Source of the DNA: Spongilla lacustris
Taxonomy: Eukaryota; Porifera; Demospongiae; Spongillida; Spongillidae
Reading direction: 5' to 3'
NCBI GenBank assembly: GCA_949361645.1
Contig: OX442417.1
Span: 12,275,150 to 12,339,149 of the forward strand
Length of the DNA stretch: 64,000 nucleotides
Shown: piece by piece, positions 32,266-44,818 of the stretch
Numbering within the stretch: the stretch's first letter is position 1
Layout: each line of letters opens with the position of its first letter
Notes under the pieces: generated by a model
What the model was told of the DNA's origin: nothing
The model's input: only the letters and a program-made list of their open reading frames with translations
The model's database searches: none
Program-made: the position numbers and the translations under genes

Positions 32266-32337
32266 CTATATGTTAATTGGTGACAACAAAACATGTAATG
32301 GTTAGTCCAATTTTTTGTTATCAACGAGGCATATAAT

Positions 32338-32368
<31 letters not shown>

Positions 32369-32378
32369 AATACAACAG

Positions 32379-32453
32379 ACACCAATGAGTGCTTATCCAG
32401 CAATGGAGGATGCTCTCAAATCTGTACCAACACAATTGGGAGTTACTTTTAAA
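32379..32453 (+). pseudogene. Truncated second EGF exon
   Basis: After the acceptor ACAACAG the frame reads TNECLSSNGGCSQICTNTIG SY and then hits a stop at 32451-32453, losing the last third of the EGF fold (Cys5-Cys6). The poly-C tract at 32338-32365 acts as, or mimics, the polypyrimidine tract. It is a relic of the same plus-strand EGF gene as the split exon upstream. Confidence 0.6.
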
Positions 32454-32492
32454 TTATCCTTGTCAATGCCATATATTTATATCATTTCATAC

Positions 32493-32660
32493 CAGCACAC
32501 TGAACACTGGCATCCTGGGCATGCGTGCAGCCAATGTTCACACCAAGTCCATAGCTAGGACATCCCAACAGTGAAGTCTCACTGCCAGTACACATCACGT
32601 TCTCCAGCAAGATGGCACATGTTCCTTGACCATAGTAGGCATTTAAGAGAGGTGTACCAC
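32493..32660 (-). pseudogene. Isolated SRCR-domain exon
   Basis: A 168-bp phase 1-1 exon with acceptor GGTACAG and donor GCTG|GTATGA. It encodes the second half of a scavenger-receptor cysteine-rich domain: YYGQGTCAILLENVMCTG, SETSLLGCPSYGLG, then CTHAQDASVQCAG. The cysteine spacing fits group A/B SRCR C-terminal halves. The first half is not visible upstream on the minus strand, so this is an orphan exon or part of a rearranged gene. It lies downstream of R1 on the same strand. Confidence 0.6.
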
Positions 32661-33147
32661 CTGTACCGAGTTCCATTTTTTTATATCTTTGTATTAATCG
32701 CAAATAGTCACCCTTTAACTACCTGACAATCCAATTTGCATGCACACAATACGTGCATTGAAATCATTCCATACAGTGCTGTCACACACTGTCCCCCAGG
32801 TGTTGTTGTAGCCTGTCCGCCATTTTGACGGGTAACGATGGCCATATGACTTTGACCGTCAAAATGGCGGGCAAATTTGTACATTAGTTCTCTGACTCAG
32901 TTATGAATATATTATCTCCCGAAAAGTCATAACCTTTAGTTATTATTTGTTTAGTGGCTTCTTGTAGACACACTATTAAACAATTAGTTTTAGACGGATT
33001 TTGACAATATGGCAGTCGACCGATATTTATTCTCCAGTATTAAACTTATACAAGACCAGCTGGAATATGTCAACATTCGCCTTAATATGTCTGAGCCCTG
33101 GCTGCCATTGATGCTGATTAATGACTGCCTTCACCTCATTTTACAGG

Positions 33148-33242
33148 CCCGGTACTTAGATGATGGGGTGCTGGCTGGCCCCAATTACGTCTGCATGCTG
33201 TTCTTAGTGCCCTTCCTATATATGATTGGAGATCTTGAATAA
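33148..33242 (+). pseudogene. Reverse-transcriptase relic (YLDD motif)
   Basis: The frame reads ARYLDDGVLAGP followed by a loosely conserved LVPFLYMIGDLE and a stop. YLDDGVLAGP matches the catalytic palm motif of a class of non-LTR reverse transcriptases common in marine invertebrates. The fragment is too short for certainty. It may belong to the same LINE family as the fragment near 45 kb. Confidence 0.35.
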
Positions 33243-34017
33243 TTGTAACTGGTCCAATAAATTGAACAAAAAATGTTCACAATTCTAAAATACTACAGTG
33301 TTAAATCATTTGAGAAAACATAAATTCAAGGTGGATGTAAAATTGAATTGCAGAGTTTCCTCACATGATCAATGAATATGTGCCAAAATTGATCAAAATC
33401 TGTCAAGGCCCTTACGCATTGATCCTACTGAACAATACATTGCCTCTGAGAACTATGCTGTTCTTGATCTGTATTTGTGTTTTCACATTTCCTTTTCTTA
33501 TCATTAAAAATTAAAAGATTATCTATTAGGGATTTAATTAATGCTTATATTGTTGCAAATACAGTCACCAATAACATCCTTATGATTTATATACATTTAG
33601 GTTTAAATACTGCAGGTACAAAGGTCTCAAATACCTAAAATGAAGTAGATGTACACATGAACTCTACAATGGCAGGCTCTCAATCATCTTAGTACCACAA
33701 TACATTGTCCAATGCGTGTACCCCTCGAATCCTTGAAATCAGTGTATCACAAACTAAATTGTACTATAGTCATATTGCTGCACTAAAAACTTGCACCGGT
33801 CTCAGTGGAGTGATGTGTTGACAAACACATATACTGTTAACTAATGAATAATCATGTAGCATGTGCCATGTGACAGTTCAGATCAACTAATACAAGCGCT
33901 TGTACTGTACACACTGAAAAATAAACAATTGTACATGTACGTATCATGCATAGTATACTGGTATCTGAATATCTGCTATTGAGTTATGGTATAGACAGTA
34001 ATGGAATAGTTAGATCA

Positions 34018-37000
34018 TTAAAAATAACTGTTCTGAAGGTCCATGTACATCTTCTCCCCAGCCTCTAGAGGAGCACCCAGTACTGCTGCTTGTGGATGTG
34101 TGGAAGCAGCTTCCTCAGGGATTTGAAGGACATGTTCTTGATTTTGGGACAGGGACAAGTGTATGTCTCTGAATGAGGGCCGGGAGTGTTCATTGGGAGA
34201 CCTGAGGATAGATAAGTCATGGGTATATACATACATGCACAGGTGTACAGCGAGCAGCATACATGCTCCTTGGACAGTGTCCAGCATAATCACCCACCAT
34301 TGTGGGTAGCTTTTCAAGTTTTTTTTATTTTATTCAAGTGTCTTTGAACGGGAATGGTACTCTATCAAATCTCTTACACATTGAAAGTAGCACTATACAT
34401 CATGGAGTTATATAAATGTTTAATTAGTCATAAAAGCAAGCGTTACTTTTCTTTTGCTTGTATGCTGGACACTATCTAGCATAAATACAAATATATGTAC
34501 ATGTTACATGTATTTATAGATATGTTAATAACTATGATAACTATATGAGGAGCTTGCCAGCAGTGGATCATGGTCTGATAGACCAGCAGAGGACATCCAG
34601 GAGGTGGTGGTAGCCTGTACCCAGTATCTATTTTAGCAACAACCTGTAAGTGAGGCAGTCTAAGTTATCAATTATGCATACACATTCATAATATCATACC
34701 TCAGCATTGCTTATTCCTTCAAATGGTTTGAACCCAAGGCTCCATATCTCATACAGCACACACCCAAAGCTCCACACATCACTGGCAGTGGAGTACTTCT
34801 TATAGCTGATAGCCTCAGGAGCTGTCCACTTTACTGGCACCATCCCTCCATGAGAGAAATAATAGTTCTCTTCATCCAGGTTACGAGACAGACCAAAATC
34901 AGCAATCTGTTAGTAAAACAATTACGCTATACCAATTTATACCTTTATATACATTCTGTATTATAAATAACACAGCACATGTTGTTCTTAACATACTTTG
35001 CATACGCAGGTCTTTGTGAGAAGTACATTTCTGGCAGCCAGGTCACGATGAACAAATGACTTGCTAGAGAGGTACTGCATGCCCAGGGCCACTTGTTGGG
35101 AGTAAGTTAGCAGACATTGCGCAATGTGTGACAGGATCATTTGGCCAGGGCTGTGGCATTCCATGGTATAAAAGCACATGTACTTGTGATTCATCATAAC
35201 AGACTTGTTATTTGATGACTTACTCAGGTCTCAGTGTTAGGAGGTGGGTATGGAGGTCCTTGTTGTGAGCCAACTCGATGACAAGCATCAACTACACATA
35301 TTACAGGTCAAAACCAAAACAAATGCACAGCCAACCAATAACGCTTACAGGCTCTCCATCAGTGACGATGCCATACAGTTGGATCACATTAGGATGTTTG
35401 AACTGTGCCATGATGGCAGCTTCCTGTAGAAACTTGACCTTGTCATCCTGGTGGGATTTGGTGGGATCCAGCATTTTGATGGCAACTTCACGTTCCCACT
35501 TTGCTGTCCTCCACTTTCCTACGTGGACTCCTCCAAACTGGCCATGTCCCAATGATGACTTTGTCCTGAATGAAGTAACAGCCAATGAACATGTACCACA
35601 ATATAGCTCAAAATTTAATGGCATAATACGAGTAGAGAAGTACAGTATCAGATGAGGAATAGCACATACTGTATCTACTTATTGTTTAACGTTCCAGGTT
35701 CCTTTTCTCAGCCCCTTCCATATTAGTTAACTGAAAATCTATCCATAGCTTGTAATTGGTTTAAATCAAACCTAATAAAGATAGATTTTAAAAACCCAGA
35801 GAACAAGTAGTGAAAAAAATATATATATATATATACATATAGTTTTTTGCTGGGTGAAAAGCAGCATATCATTTGCAAATGATGCTGTTACAATATACCA
35901 TGCATGCAATAACTGATAAATGATCCGGGGTTGTAATGGACACCTCTTATGATATGTCCACATCATCAATCACTTTGGTACGTTCTAACAAAAGTCCTGT
36001 TAGTACCAATTTATGTAGATAATTTAATTGAGCAACTTGGAATGCGTATCGGTGTCATTTGATGTTGTTGACATTAGCCTAGCTCTTGTGCACTTCAGGC
36101 CTGGGCTATGCCTCAATCATGAGTCGAATGAGCACATATACTTAAGATCAGCTGTATCTCATTATAGATAAACCTATAGACTGCCTTATATACCAACACA
36201 CACCTTTTCATTTCAAAATACATACATTTATTGACTTACTCTATTTCGTGTCTTGGAATCTTCAAAGTATTCTGCTGCTCTAATTGACCGTACAGTTCCT
36301 CCTCTTGTGATGGTGGTAGGCAGTAAGGGTCTTCGTCATCATTTCCATATATGTTCTCAGTACTCATCTAAGAAGAGGTAAAAATGTTATACTTACTATT
36401 TGCTATAAACAACTGAAATATTGTTTACATTGGACATAGAGATCAGTTGTGGCCAAAACAAGATGCCTACAGCTGAAAATTAGTTATCACCAAAAAGGGC
36501 ATTTGATACAGCTCCGACAATGTTGGAGTGAAAAATAAGGGAGAAAGGTCATATTTATGGTATAGCTTTCCAAAGGATTGGCAGCAAATTTCAGAGACAG
36601 AGAAACTACATGTGCATGAACCAGTAATCATTGTTTTAAATATACCTGGTATTCCTGAGCAGATTTGAAATGAAACACATATACATGTAAGTATTGTATG
36701 ATGCTTCAATTTGTATCTTAAATGTACATAGAAATTATAGAGCCTTTGGTTGATAAATGCATTCGCTTCAACATGTCTGATCTAAGCTTTTTCATACTCA
36801 ACTAATTGTCTTACCAATTCAATGCCATCAGAGCTGCTGTACATGGTGCTAACTTTGTTGGGTACTTCATATGACAGTCCCTATTATATTACACAGTAAG
36901 TTGTGTGAAGAACAATATATGTAAAAGCACAACCATATCAAAACAAGTGCAACATACAAATTTCTTTTGTTCGCTGCTTTCATTATCATTCAAAGGTTCA

Positions 37001-40000
37001 TACAATTCCTTTGCATCATATGTAACAGCATTTATTGTAGCCCCATTGTCATCATACAGAGCATTATCTGCAATGTAAAAAGTAACAATGAAAAGTCTGT
37101 ACAAGAACAGAAAATAAGAGCAAAAGTGTACCATATATAGTGTAGGATCAATTTATATTTATCAGTATCACAGTCTTCTTACATAATGTAGGTATGTATT
37201 GCACAATTTGAATATTTCATATTTATAACTGCTACACAAGTACTACAAACACTGCAACAACACTGTTACGTATAATGTATTAGTATCTGTGACCCTTCTA
37301 CTGGGGGTTGAAACGATAAAGCACACTTCAGTTTTAATCCATTTAAATGCAACCATAGAAAAGGGCTACACTCTCTATACAGACTATACTTACCAAATGC
37401 ATTGCTTTTAACCCTTCCTGAAATGGTCACTTTGGATGATCTCTTGACATACAAAAGAAGCAGAATTGCAACCACTGTGATGGCTACAGCTATCACAACA
37501 ATGACCATGACCACACTGGCAGCTATGGCTGCTGATGTTTGATCTGCTGAGGACAGAAGATGCATTTTATCAAATAAAATGTAACTTGGAGTATTGTAGT
37601 TTCTGCCCACAGAAAATGCACTTCAGTATAGAAATGGCAACATCTTATGTACAATTAGATTTGCTTCACTGTGCAAAAGGCACTAAAATGCATCCAGAAA
37701 GGCTCACAGTTCAAGCTGATAATGAGTGCGTGCACATGCACAACCAATGGAAAAGAAAATATCACTTTGAAAAATATGTTTTCTCCTATTTGTACATGGA
37801 GAAATAAAAATTGGATGCAAGGGGAGTAAGAAAATTAAATCCCTGTCAGCGGTGTAGGAAGGAGTTTAAAAGTGTGTGTGTGTGTGTGTGGGGGGGGGGA
37901 AACTTTGATGGTCATCATGGAGAGGGTGTGGGAGAGGGGTACCCCTCCTGCCCAGCCAGCTAGGGGAGTGCTGTAAGCTCCCCCATTGGGGTCTGGGTCT
38001 GTGCCCCAGAAGCCAACGCTTTTTGCATTTAAAGACGTTACAAAACTACACTAGAATCAGTGCAATTCATTACAAATGCATTTATATGTAGTATCGCTGC
38101 ATGGTGTAAAAGTGGAGGGGCATGGCTCCCCCCCCCCCCCCCCCCCCCCCACTTTTAAAAGTGGGGGGACAGTTTCCCCCCCTGCCCCCCCTTTTTCTAT
38201 GCCACTGCCTGTACACTACTACTGATGCAAATAGTATTGATTTATGTCATTCAACTCATAAAAACACCTCAAAGAAAACATGTTGGTATCAGTATTGCCC
38301 ATAAAATTATATGTACATGCAAGTTTCTTTGCCTCTGCATTTAATGCGTTCTGCGTTTTGAGTGATCATTTGGGTTCTAGTCAAGGATGTGTTATAATGC
38401 ATACATATAAATTATCACACAGCAACGGTAATTCCTTACATAAAAGATTTGCATGTTCCTAAGCAAAGATAAACTTGCACCTCATCAACCGCGACTCCAT
38501 AGTTTGCAGGTAGAATTTGCACAGCTACATGCACACAATAGCAATGCAAAAAGTGGCGAATTTCAAGGAGATATGCTATCAAGCCATGGCACATGCACAT
38601 AATTCAAAAACAAGTTCCTCAGCAATTGCCAATAAGTTAACGAAAAAACAAAAGACAATAAATGTACACAAATGCAATTCAATTTCCTCTGTACATGGCA
38701 AAATAACTTAACCCTTACTTTAATATTGAAATGTTGTACACAAACACCCCCCAAATGTAAATGGATTATGTAACCACAGGTACTGAAGTACACATGTACA
38801 TACCCTCAGTGGCAGATGTGGAAGTAGGACTGATGGTCACGTAGGCTGGGTAAATATTAAGAGGATATAACAATTGTAATGGAGTCACTGCAAACACTAC
38901 ATGTATGGCTAAATAACCAATCCGTTTCACTTTAGTATTTATAAATTGTTGTACACAAACACCCCCCAAATGTAAATGGATTATGTAACCACAGGTACTG
39001 AAGTACATACACATGTACATACCCTCAGTGGCAGATGTGGAAGCAGGACTGATGGTCACGTAGGCTGGGTAAATATTAAGAGGATATAACAATTGTAATG
39101 GAGTCACTGCAAACACTACATGTACAATTTCTTTTGTTTATAGGCAAATACAAGTGGAAGGAACTACACTTCCAAGACTCATGTTGCATTATAGTACAAA
39201 ATTATGGTACATGATAGATGATATCATACAGTTTTATGTCAGTCTGTACCATTAATATACTGATAATATATGAGAACAACTATTTCCTAATCAGACAGAT
39301 CGATTCATGTTTCTTTCCTGAAATGCAACTGAATGCTGTTATTGATGACAAAATCCTAATCCCAATTACACATTACATGCAGAGCGTCATAAATAGCTTG
39401 AAGTCTGCACAATTGCAATTTTGTCCATGTTGTGTACACATGCAATTAGGAATAGAAATTGTTAGCATTCATGTAAAACCACAGATGACAACAAAAGAGC
39501 AAACTAATTCATAATCTGAAAAACACTCCTTACATGTAACCTCTAAGAGCATTGTGGCATATAGAACACAAAAAATCATTACACTAGAGAGAAATCTGTG
39601 GAATATTTTTTTAAAGCAGCAAAGAAAGAGGAATTGAGTCTCTAGCCACAGACAGATATTGTGGATGGTATAGAAAGGCCTGATATTTGGACAAGGCATG
39701 TTGGAAACTGGTTGCAAACAAGAAAGCAATGCAGAAAAGAGATGTCTGGGTCTCAGTATCCATGCCTACTTTGTACCTGTGCAGTTAATCATGTCTGAAG
39801 CAAGTTGATAGCCAGTAAAGCAGGTACAGTTGTAGCCCATAGGAGTATCCACACACATCTGGCTGCACCCTCCGTTTTTCACTGCACATTCATTGACATC
39901 TATGTGTAATTGGAAACATCACTAAAAGATGGCAACATGTGTATGTCAATATGACGTACCTAGTGATACATGGAGGGCAATGGATTTTGATGAATATCCT

Positions 40001-40653
40001 GATGTGAAGATATTGTTTGGTAGTGCGGATGATAATTGTCCACACATGTTCCCGGTACTTATTATCATGGGTGAACCACTAGTACTGGCCACAATACGGT
40101 TCCCACTAGCTGATGATGGCACACATGCTGCAATGACATCATATACTTGTAGCGTGAATTGTTGAGACTGTGGTATTGAGAAATTGCTGCAAGAATAGTT
40201 GGACACAGCCTGAGGTATTGTATAACTTGAAGATGATCCAGACACCAGGCTGTAGCTGCTACTAAATTTAGCTGCTGGTCTATAAACACCAAGGTACACT
40301 GTGCTTGATTGGCCACCAGTGCTTGTTGACCTGTAGTAACACAGGTTCCATGTTGTAGCATTCCCGGGACACTGAGCTGGATTTGCTGTATTCACAATAA
40401 GACCAGTTTGTGTTGAGGATGTAAGCTGAGTGAGGTTATTTCCAATTGGACATGCAGTGCTTCCTTGTACTGCATGGGCACAGAAAGAATTAGAGAAACA
40501 GGTCAGTACAAATGTACAGGCAATGTTGTTTGCACACGTGTATAGCAAGCAGTATATATATATATATTATTATTATAATTATAATTAAAAATATATATTC
40601 AAACACAACCCACCTGCAATCACAACTAGTAATGAGAAAAAATTGATCCACAT
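34018..40653 (-). CDS. Receptor tyrosine kinase R1 with EGF ectodomain (708 residues)
   Basis: Fifteen exons: 40653-40614, 40469-39960, 39899-39777, 39064-39023, 38845-38804, 37543-37394, 37067-36958, 36880-36815, 36367-36240, 35565-35349, 35291-35224, 35150-34997, 34906-34700, 34643-34558 and 34201-34018. The 2127 nt close in phase. Order: signal peptide ([13 protein letters not shown]); a private domain to residue 183; one EGF (184-224); two 14-residue Ser/Thr stalk repeats; membrane span about 258-288 with VKRSSK stop-transfer; juxtamembrane segment with several tyrosines ([26 protein letters not shown]); kinase about 405-680. The catalytic set is complete: GHGQFG loop, VAIK (Lys434), Glu452, [11 protein letters not shown] at 553-555, VKWTAPEA. 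It should be an active receptor; the ligand is unknown. The intron after exon 14 uses a GC donor. Confidence 0.9.
37847..38207. mobile_element. CAG-ended MITE in the R1 intron
   Basis: The element starts CAGCGGTGTAGGAAGG and ends CTATGCCACTG (imperfect inverted ends) and is flanked by the direct repeat CCTGT. The sister units at about 46995-47035 and 63270-63300 read straight through (AAATCCCTTTACACTACTAC), giving an empty site. The interior holds a (GT)n, a G-run and a C-run. The ends resemble hAT-type MITEs. Confidence 0.82.
38733..39124 (-). repeat. 215-bp tandem duplication carrying the stalk exon
   Basis: The segment beginning GTTGTACACAAACACCCCCC at 38733 recurs at 38948 with few changes (one changes Thr to Ala in the exon). 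Each copy holds a complete 42-bp phase 1-1 exon with both splice sites, encoding AYVTISP-[T/A]-STSATE. R2 has a single copy at 49573-49614. Confidence 0.88.
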
Positions 40654-41410
40654 TCTAAAGTTGGTAAAGAGGTAATGATCATTGACACATCTGCATGACA
40701 GGTACATATCAGTTTGAAGTGCTAAGATTATGTTCCTTTTAAAACTCTTTGGGCACCAAGTGCATGTTTTATATGCATGAGCTCCCGTGCATAAATGAAT
40801 GCACACTGGTGACTCCATTTTTGTAGATAGGTGCAATGAGTTGAGGAGGAGGAGTATATATGCTACATAAACTAATTATGAAGAGGAAATTGTGCAGTAC
40901 TTGGCTGGGTGACACATAAACATACTCGAGACATGTGCATACATGTAATTGTATTTCCACATTTGGCACCCAAAGATGCACACACAAACTTCCTGCTATA
41001 AACAGCCGTTAGAATAACATGGGTACTGTAGAGTATAGAATATTCCCGCGCGCATTGAAACAAAGGGGCGATCGAGGGAGGGGAGAGAGGAAGGGAGAGG
41101 TGAGGGAAGGATTCGTAGGGAGAGAGGAGGGAAGGAAGGAGGAAGAGGAGAGGGAAAGAGTGGATGGCAGAGAGGGGGAGGGACAGAGAAGGGATGATTG
41201 GGCGGTAAAGACTTAAAAGATCGACAGAAGGGAGGGGAGCGAAGAAAGTGGAAGAGGGAATCAAAACAAGGGTATAGTGAGAGGGGAGGGAGATGGGTAA
41301 GAAAGCGTAAGAGACAACTCAGTTATAGCGATCGCGCGAGTGTCTGTTCAATGTCGTAAGCGCCTAGTGGCATGCATGTATTTAAGAACATACATGTATA
41401 CAATGTATAC
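40560..41410. repeat. 5' flank duplicated between R1 and R2
   Basis: This segment matches 51540-52366 almost base for base, including the purine-rich GGGAGAGAGGAAGGGAGAGG block (41060-41300 and 52020-52270). It covers the R1/R2 start codons and putative promoters, so the two receptors probably share control sequences. Confidence 0.85.
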
Positions 41411-42024
41411 CCTACCTTTGGGCTTTGAATCTCGACCGATCTAGCTTGAGTATCCAAGTGAATAACTAATACAGTGTACTGTGCTATTGTTTACAGAGTT
41501 AATGAGCATCCTCCGTGTGAGCGCTACCTTACATGTATACAAGTTTACCACAAATTGAATACCAGGGTGTTATCATGGAATCTGATCTATAAATAAAAAC
41601 ATTCTTCATTAGTGGTACAATGGATTTGAAGGCAACTGTGGTGCAAAAAGGAGGGAAACAACTGAAACAAGTGTATAAGCAAAATTCAATTGCTCCGCCC
41701 AAATTTAATTTGGCACCGTTTATATACTGAATGGCCTTACCTAAAATCCAATTTTTTTTTTTTTTTTTCATTTATAAGCAAGCAAACCATTTTTGGTAAA
41801 TATATTGTGTCACAATAAAGGTTTTCTTGTAGTACACACATCATCCATCGATTGCAAGATGCCTTCTTAGCTTGTGCCATCACCACCATCAGGAGATGTA
41901 CTCTAGGCAATTAGCGATGAAATGAAATTTAGCGTCGCTAGCTAGCTAGCTAGACGCGTACGCGTGCCCTCCTATTGAACATGCACTTGTGTGATATGAT
42001 CTGGCTTGTACTCGGTAGGCCGTA

Positions 42025-43444
42025 CAGTGGAGATCGTGATAGTTGAACGAAAAAAAAAATTGACATTAATCTTATGTTTCTTTGAATTTAAAACAATAAC
42101 CACAAGTGATATTGAAAATCTAACTGCACAGATACATGGGCTATACAATTGTCATCAAGTAGTAAAAAAAAAAATGGTGTGTCACGTGACTGTCACGTTA
42201 TACCACTTTCGTTTTCGAGTTTTCCTATTTATCTTCACTCAGGGATAGCGGATCAGGATGATTATTGGGATGTAGCTTAAGCACCAACCTCTAATTGATT
42301 TGGCCGAGCCATATTCTGAACCCGGGAAACCGTTCGGTTATTGTCGAGCGATACGTAGCTTATAAGGACTAAAAGTGTTAGGCATTTTGTTTTTCGAAGC
42401 GCTTGATTCATGCTAGATAAAGCATTCAGTTATTCCGAAGGGTGATCATTGCATCGTTTGGGCCCCTTTTACAATGTACCAGCTTGTTTTTCATTTAGAA
42501 TTCGGGTTGCCTAACTTCTGGCTTTAAACCTGCACCATTTTCGGATGAATTTCATTAAAACGATGCCTTTATAAACAGTTATTCTCAGTTATGACTAAGT
42601 AAGTGGGCGGTGGTACGACTCAAACCAAGAACGGTTCTTTTCAGAACCAAGCATAATCCATCTGTGAACGACGGCGGAGAGCAAGCAAAGGGGTAGCGCG
42701 TACTTGGGCATCGCTGCAGGAGTGAAAAGTTCCGAGAGTAATCCCAGCGATGCCCAACCGCCGCCCAGGTGTGCTCTACCCCTACACTTATTCTCCGCCA
42801 TCGGTCACAGCTGAAAAGAACCGTTTTCAGCTTGAGTCGTACCACCGGACCGCCCACTTTATCAGCAATAACTGATTATAACAGCACGTTCTAATGAAAT
42901 TCATCTGAAAATGGTGCTGTTTTTAAAGCCAGAAGTTTGGCAACCGGAATTCTAGTGGAAAAACAAGCTGGTACACTGTAAAAAGGGGCCCAAACGATGC
43001 AATAATCATCGCTCTGAACAACTACATGCTTCGATTAGCATGAATCAAGCGCTTCGAAACACAAAATGGCAAACACGTATAGTCTTTATAAGCTACGTAT
43101 CGCTCGACAATAACCGAACGGTTTCCCGGGTTCAGAATCTGGCTCGGCCAAATCATTTACAGGATGGTGCTTAAGCTACATCCCTATAATCATCCTGATC
43201 CGCTATCCCTGAGTGAAGATAAATAGAAAAACTCAGTTGACAAGACTGGGGTCACTGAAAACGAAAGTGGTAAAACGTGACAGTCACGTGATGCATCATA
43301 TTTTTGTGTACTTGATGACAATTGTATAGCCCATGTATCTGTGCAGTTAGATTTTCAATATCACATGTGGTTATTGTTTTAAATTCAAGTAAACATAAAA
43401 TTAATGTCAATTTTTTTTTCGTTCAACTATCACGATCTCCACTG
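42025..43444. mobile_element. Giant foldback element, 1420 bp
   Basis: The whole element is one long imperfect palindrome centred near 42735, each arm about 700 bp. It starts CAGTGGAGATCGTGATAGTT and ends with the complement, AACTATCACGATCTCCACTG, flanked by TA on both sides. The R3 unit at about 59505 lacks it (GGCCGTATAGGGC). It encodes no protein. TA target and CAGTG-type ends suggest mobilisation by a Tc1/mariner-type transposase (inference). Confidence 0.88.
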
Positions 43445-44818
43445 TAGGGCTGCGCCGCTGGGTCGTTCTGTGGTGATATCGCATCGTGTTGCACGTTGGA
43501 CTGCATTTGTACATTAGCTACATCTCCCACCCCGACGTCTGCTGCCTCCCTATATCACCATGGTGATGTGACCTACACGTACATGTAGATGATCCGTGAT
43601 GCACCGGTCTTCCTCCCTTCAGTATGCGGGTGGTATTCAGCCAATTGCAAGGGGTACATTGTCTAGCGTAAATTGGTTCGTGCAAAAACTAGTCCAGGCG
43701 GACGGCCATGCACTTGCCAAAATTGGTCCAATCCCATTCCCATTTTGTCCGGGTGTGTACTCAGACGCAGTAAGTGTATAAGCGTATGTACGCATATCAT
43801 TATGCAATGGTAAATATGCGCGAGCTTTACGAAGCGCGTTACAAAGCCAACTGGACCTTGCTTGTACTGCTGCTGATCATGCAGTATTACAGGTGCTAGC
43901 GATATGTTAACATTTTTTAAAAGAAACACAACAGCATCCACAGCAGTGCCAGACATATAGCTATAGGGCTCATGCAGATCAGAGGAAAAGGTTGAATTAG
44001 ACTCCAAACCTTCGATGCCTATAGAGGCCTGGCCTGGAGCTGTTTGTGAGACCATGCAGAGAAGATGAGGATGAATTTGACTGTCATAGTAACATGGTGG
44101 CTATTGTGATGCACGTGACAAGACAAAATGAATGCAGGATTTTCAGCAAGGTGTATGAATATGCATGTATTTGAAGCTAAGGTTCGAAGCTCCATTCATT
44201 GAAAAAAGCTTTCGGAGGAAATACTGTCATTGTGAATCATTGAAGAAGGCCTGTATACACACATACTGTTTAAAGGCTTAAAATTACAAAGTGTGGTATT
44301 ACCTCATTTTAAATTCTGCATGTGCGTGGTTCTTATATCTGCATCTGCTCTTGGCAGTGATGCACCTTATATACCGGTATATGTGACCAAGAGAAGTCTG
44401 TGCAAGGATAAGGATGCTATACTTCCGTACTGATTTACTTACACATGCAATGCATGCATGGAGTGGAAAGTGTTAGCAAAACAAGATGTGGAAATAGTGA
44501 TGAAGAATACAGAGATATGATCAGTTACAAACCTTTTGGTAAAAAGGACAGATTACTTGAAGGCTCAAGAACATCAATGGAAGTCACTCCTTTAGCAATG
44601 GCATGCCAGGGTTAAAGACTTCTGTTTTTTTTTTTTTTTTTGAAAATCAGTTGCATTCTAATACTGTATATATATATACAATCCTGAAATTAGGGTGCTC
44701 ATTACAGCCTATTTGATTCACAATTCATCAAACCATGCCTTCTACCTATGCGTCCATGCATGATACATGTATGTTAATTGAAGCTGTTTTTTTTTTAACG
44801 TAACACTCTTCCATGTGT

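Larger units (their letters stand above)
31228..32300 (+). pseudogene. Calcium-binding EGF exon split by a transposon
   Basis: After the acceptor TTCTTTCAG, bases 31228-31320 encode DVNECLTANGNCTQICTNTI and GSYICSCQTGY. A 945-bp inverted-repeat element then interrupts the exon. Beyond it, 32271-32300 continue as MLIGDNKTCN to the donor G|GTTAGT. Removing the element and one copy of its CTATA target duplication leaves exactly 123 nt in phase 1-1, the same size and phase as the EGF exons of the receptors at 39.8, 50.3 and 50.8 kb. As it stands the frame meets a stop at the insertion. It lies on the opposite strand to those receptors. Confidence 0.75.

Noticed and set aside
43663..44055. Minus-strand frame with a possible PI3K-type motif (EPYSYM) downstream of R2
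   Set aside because: The corresponding R3 sequence (61400-61520) has indels that break the frame, so there is no sign of coding constraint.
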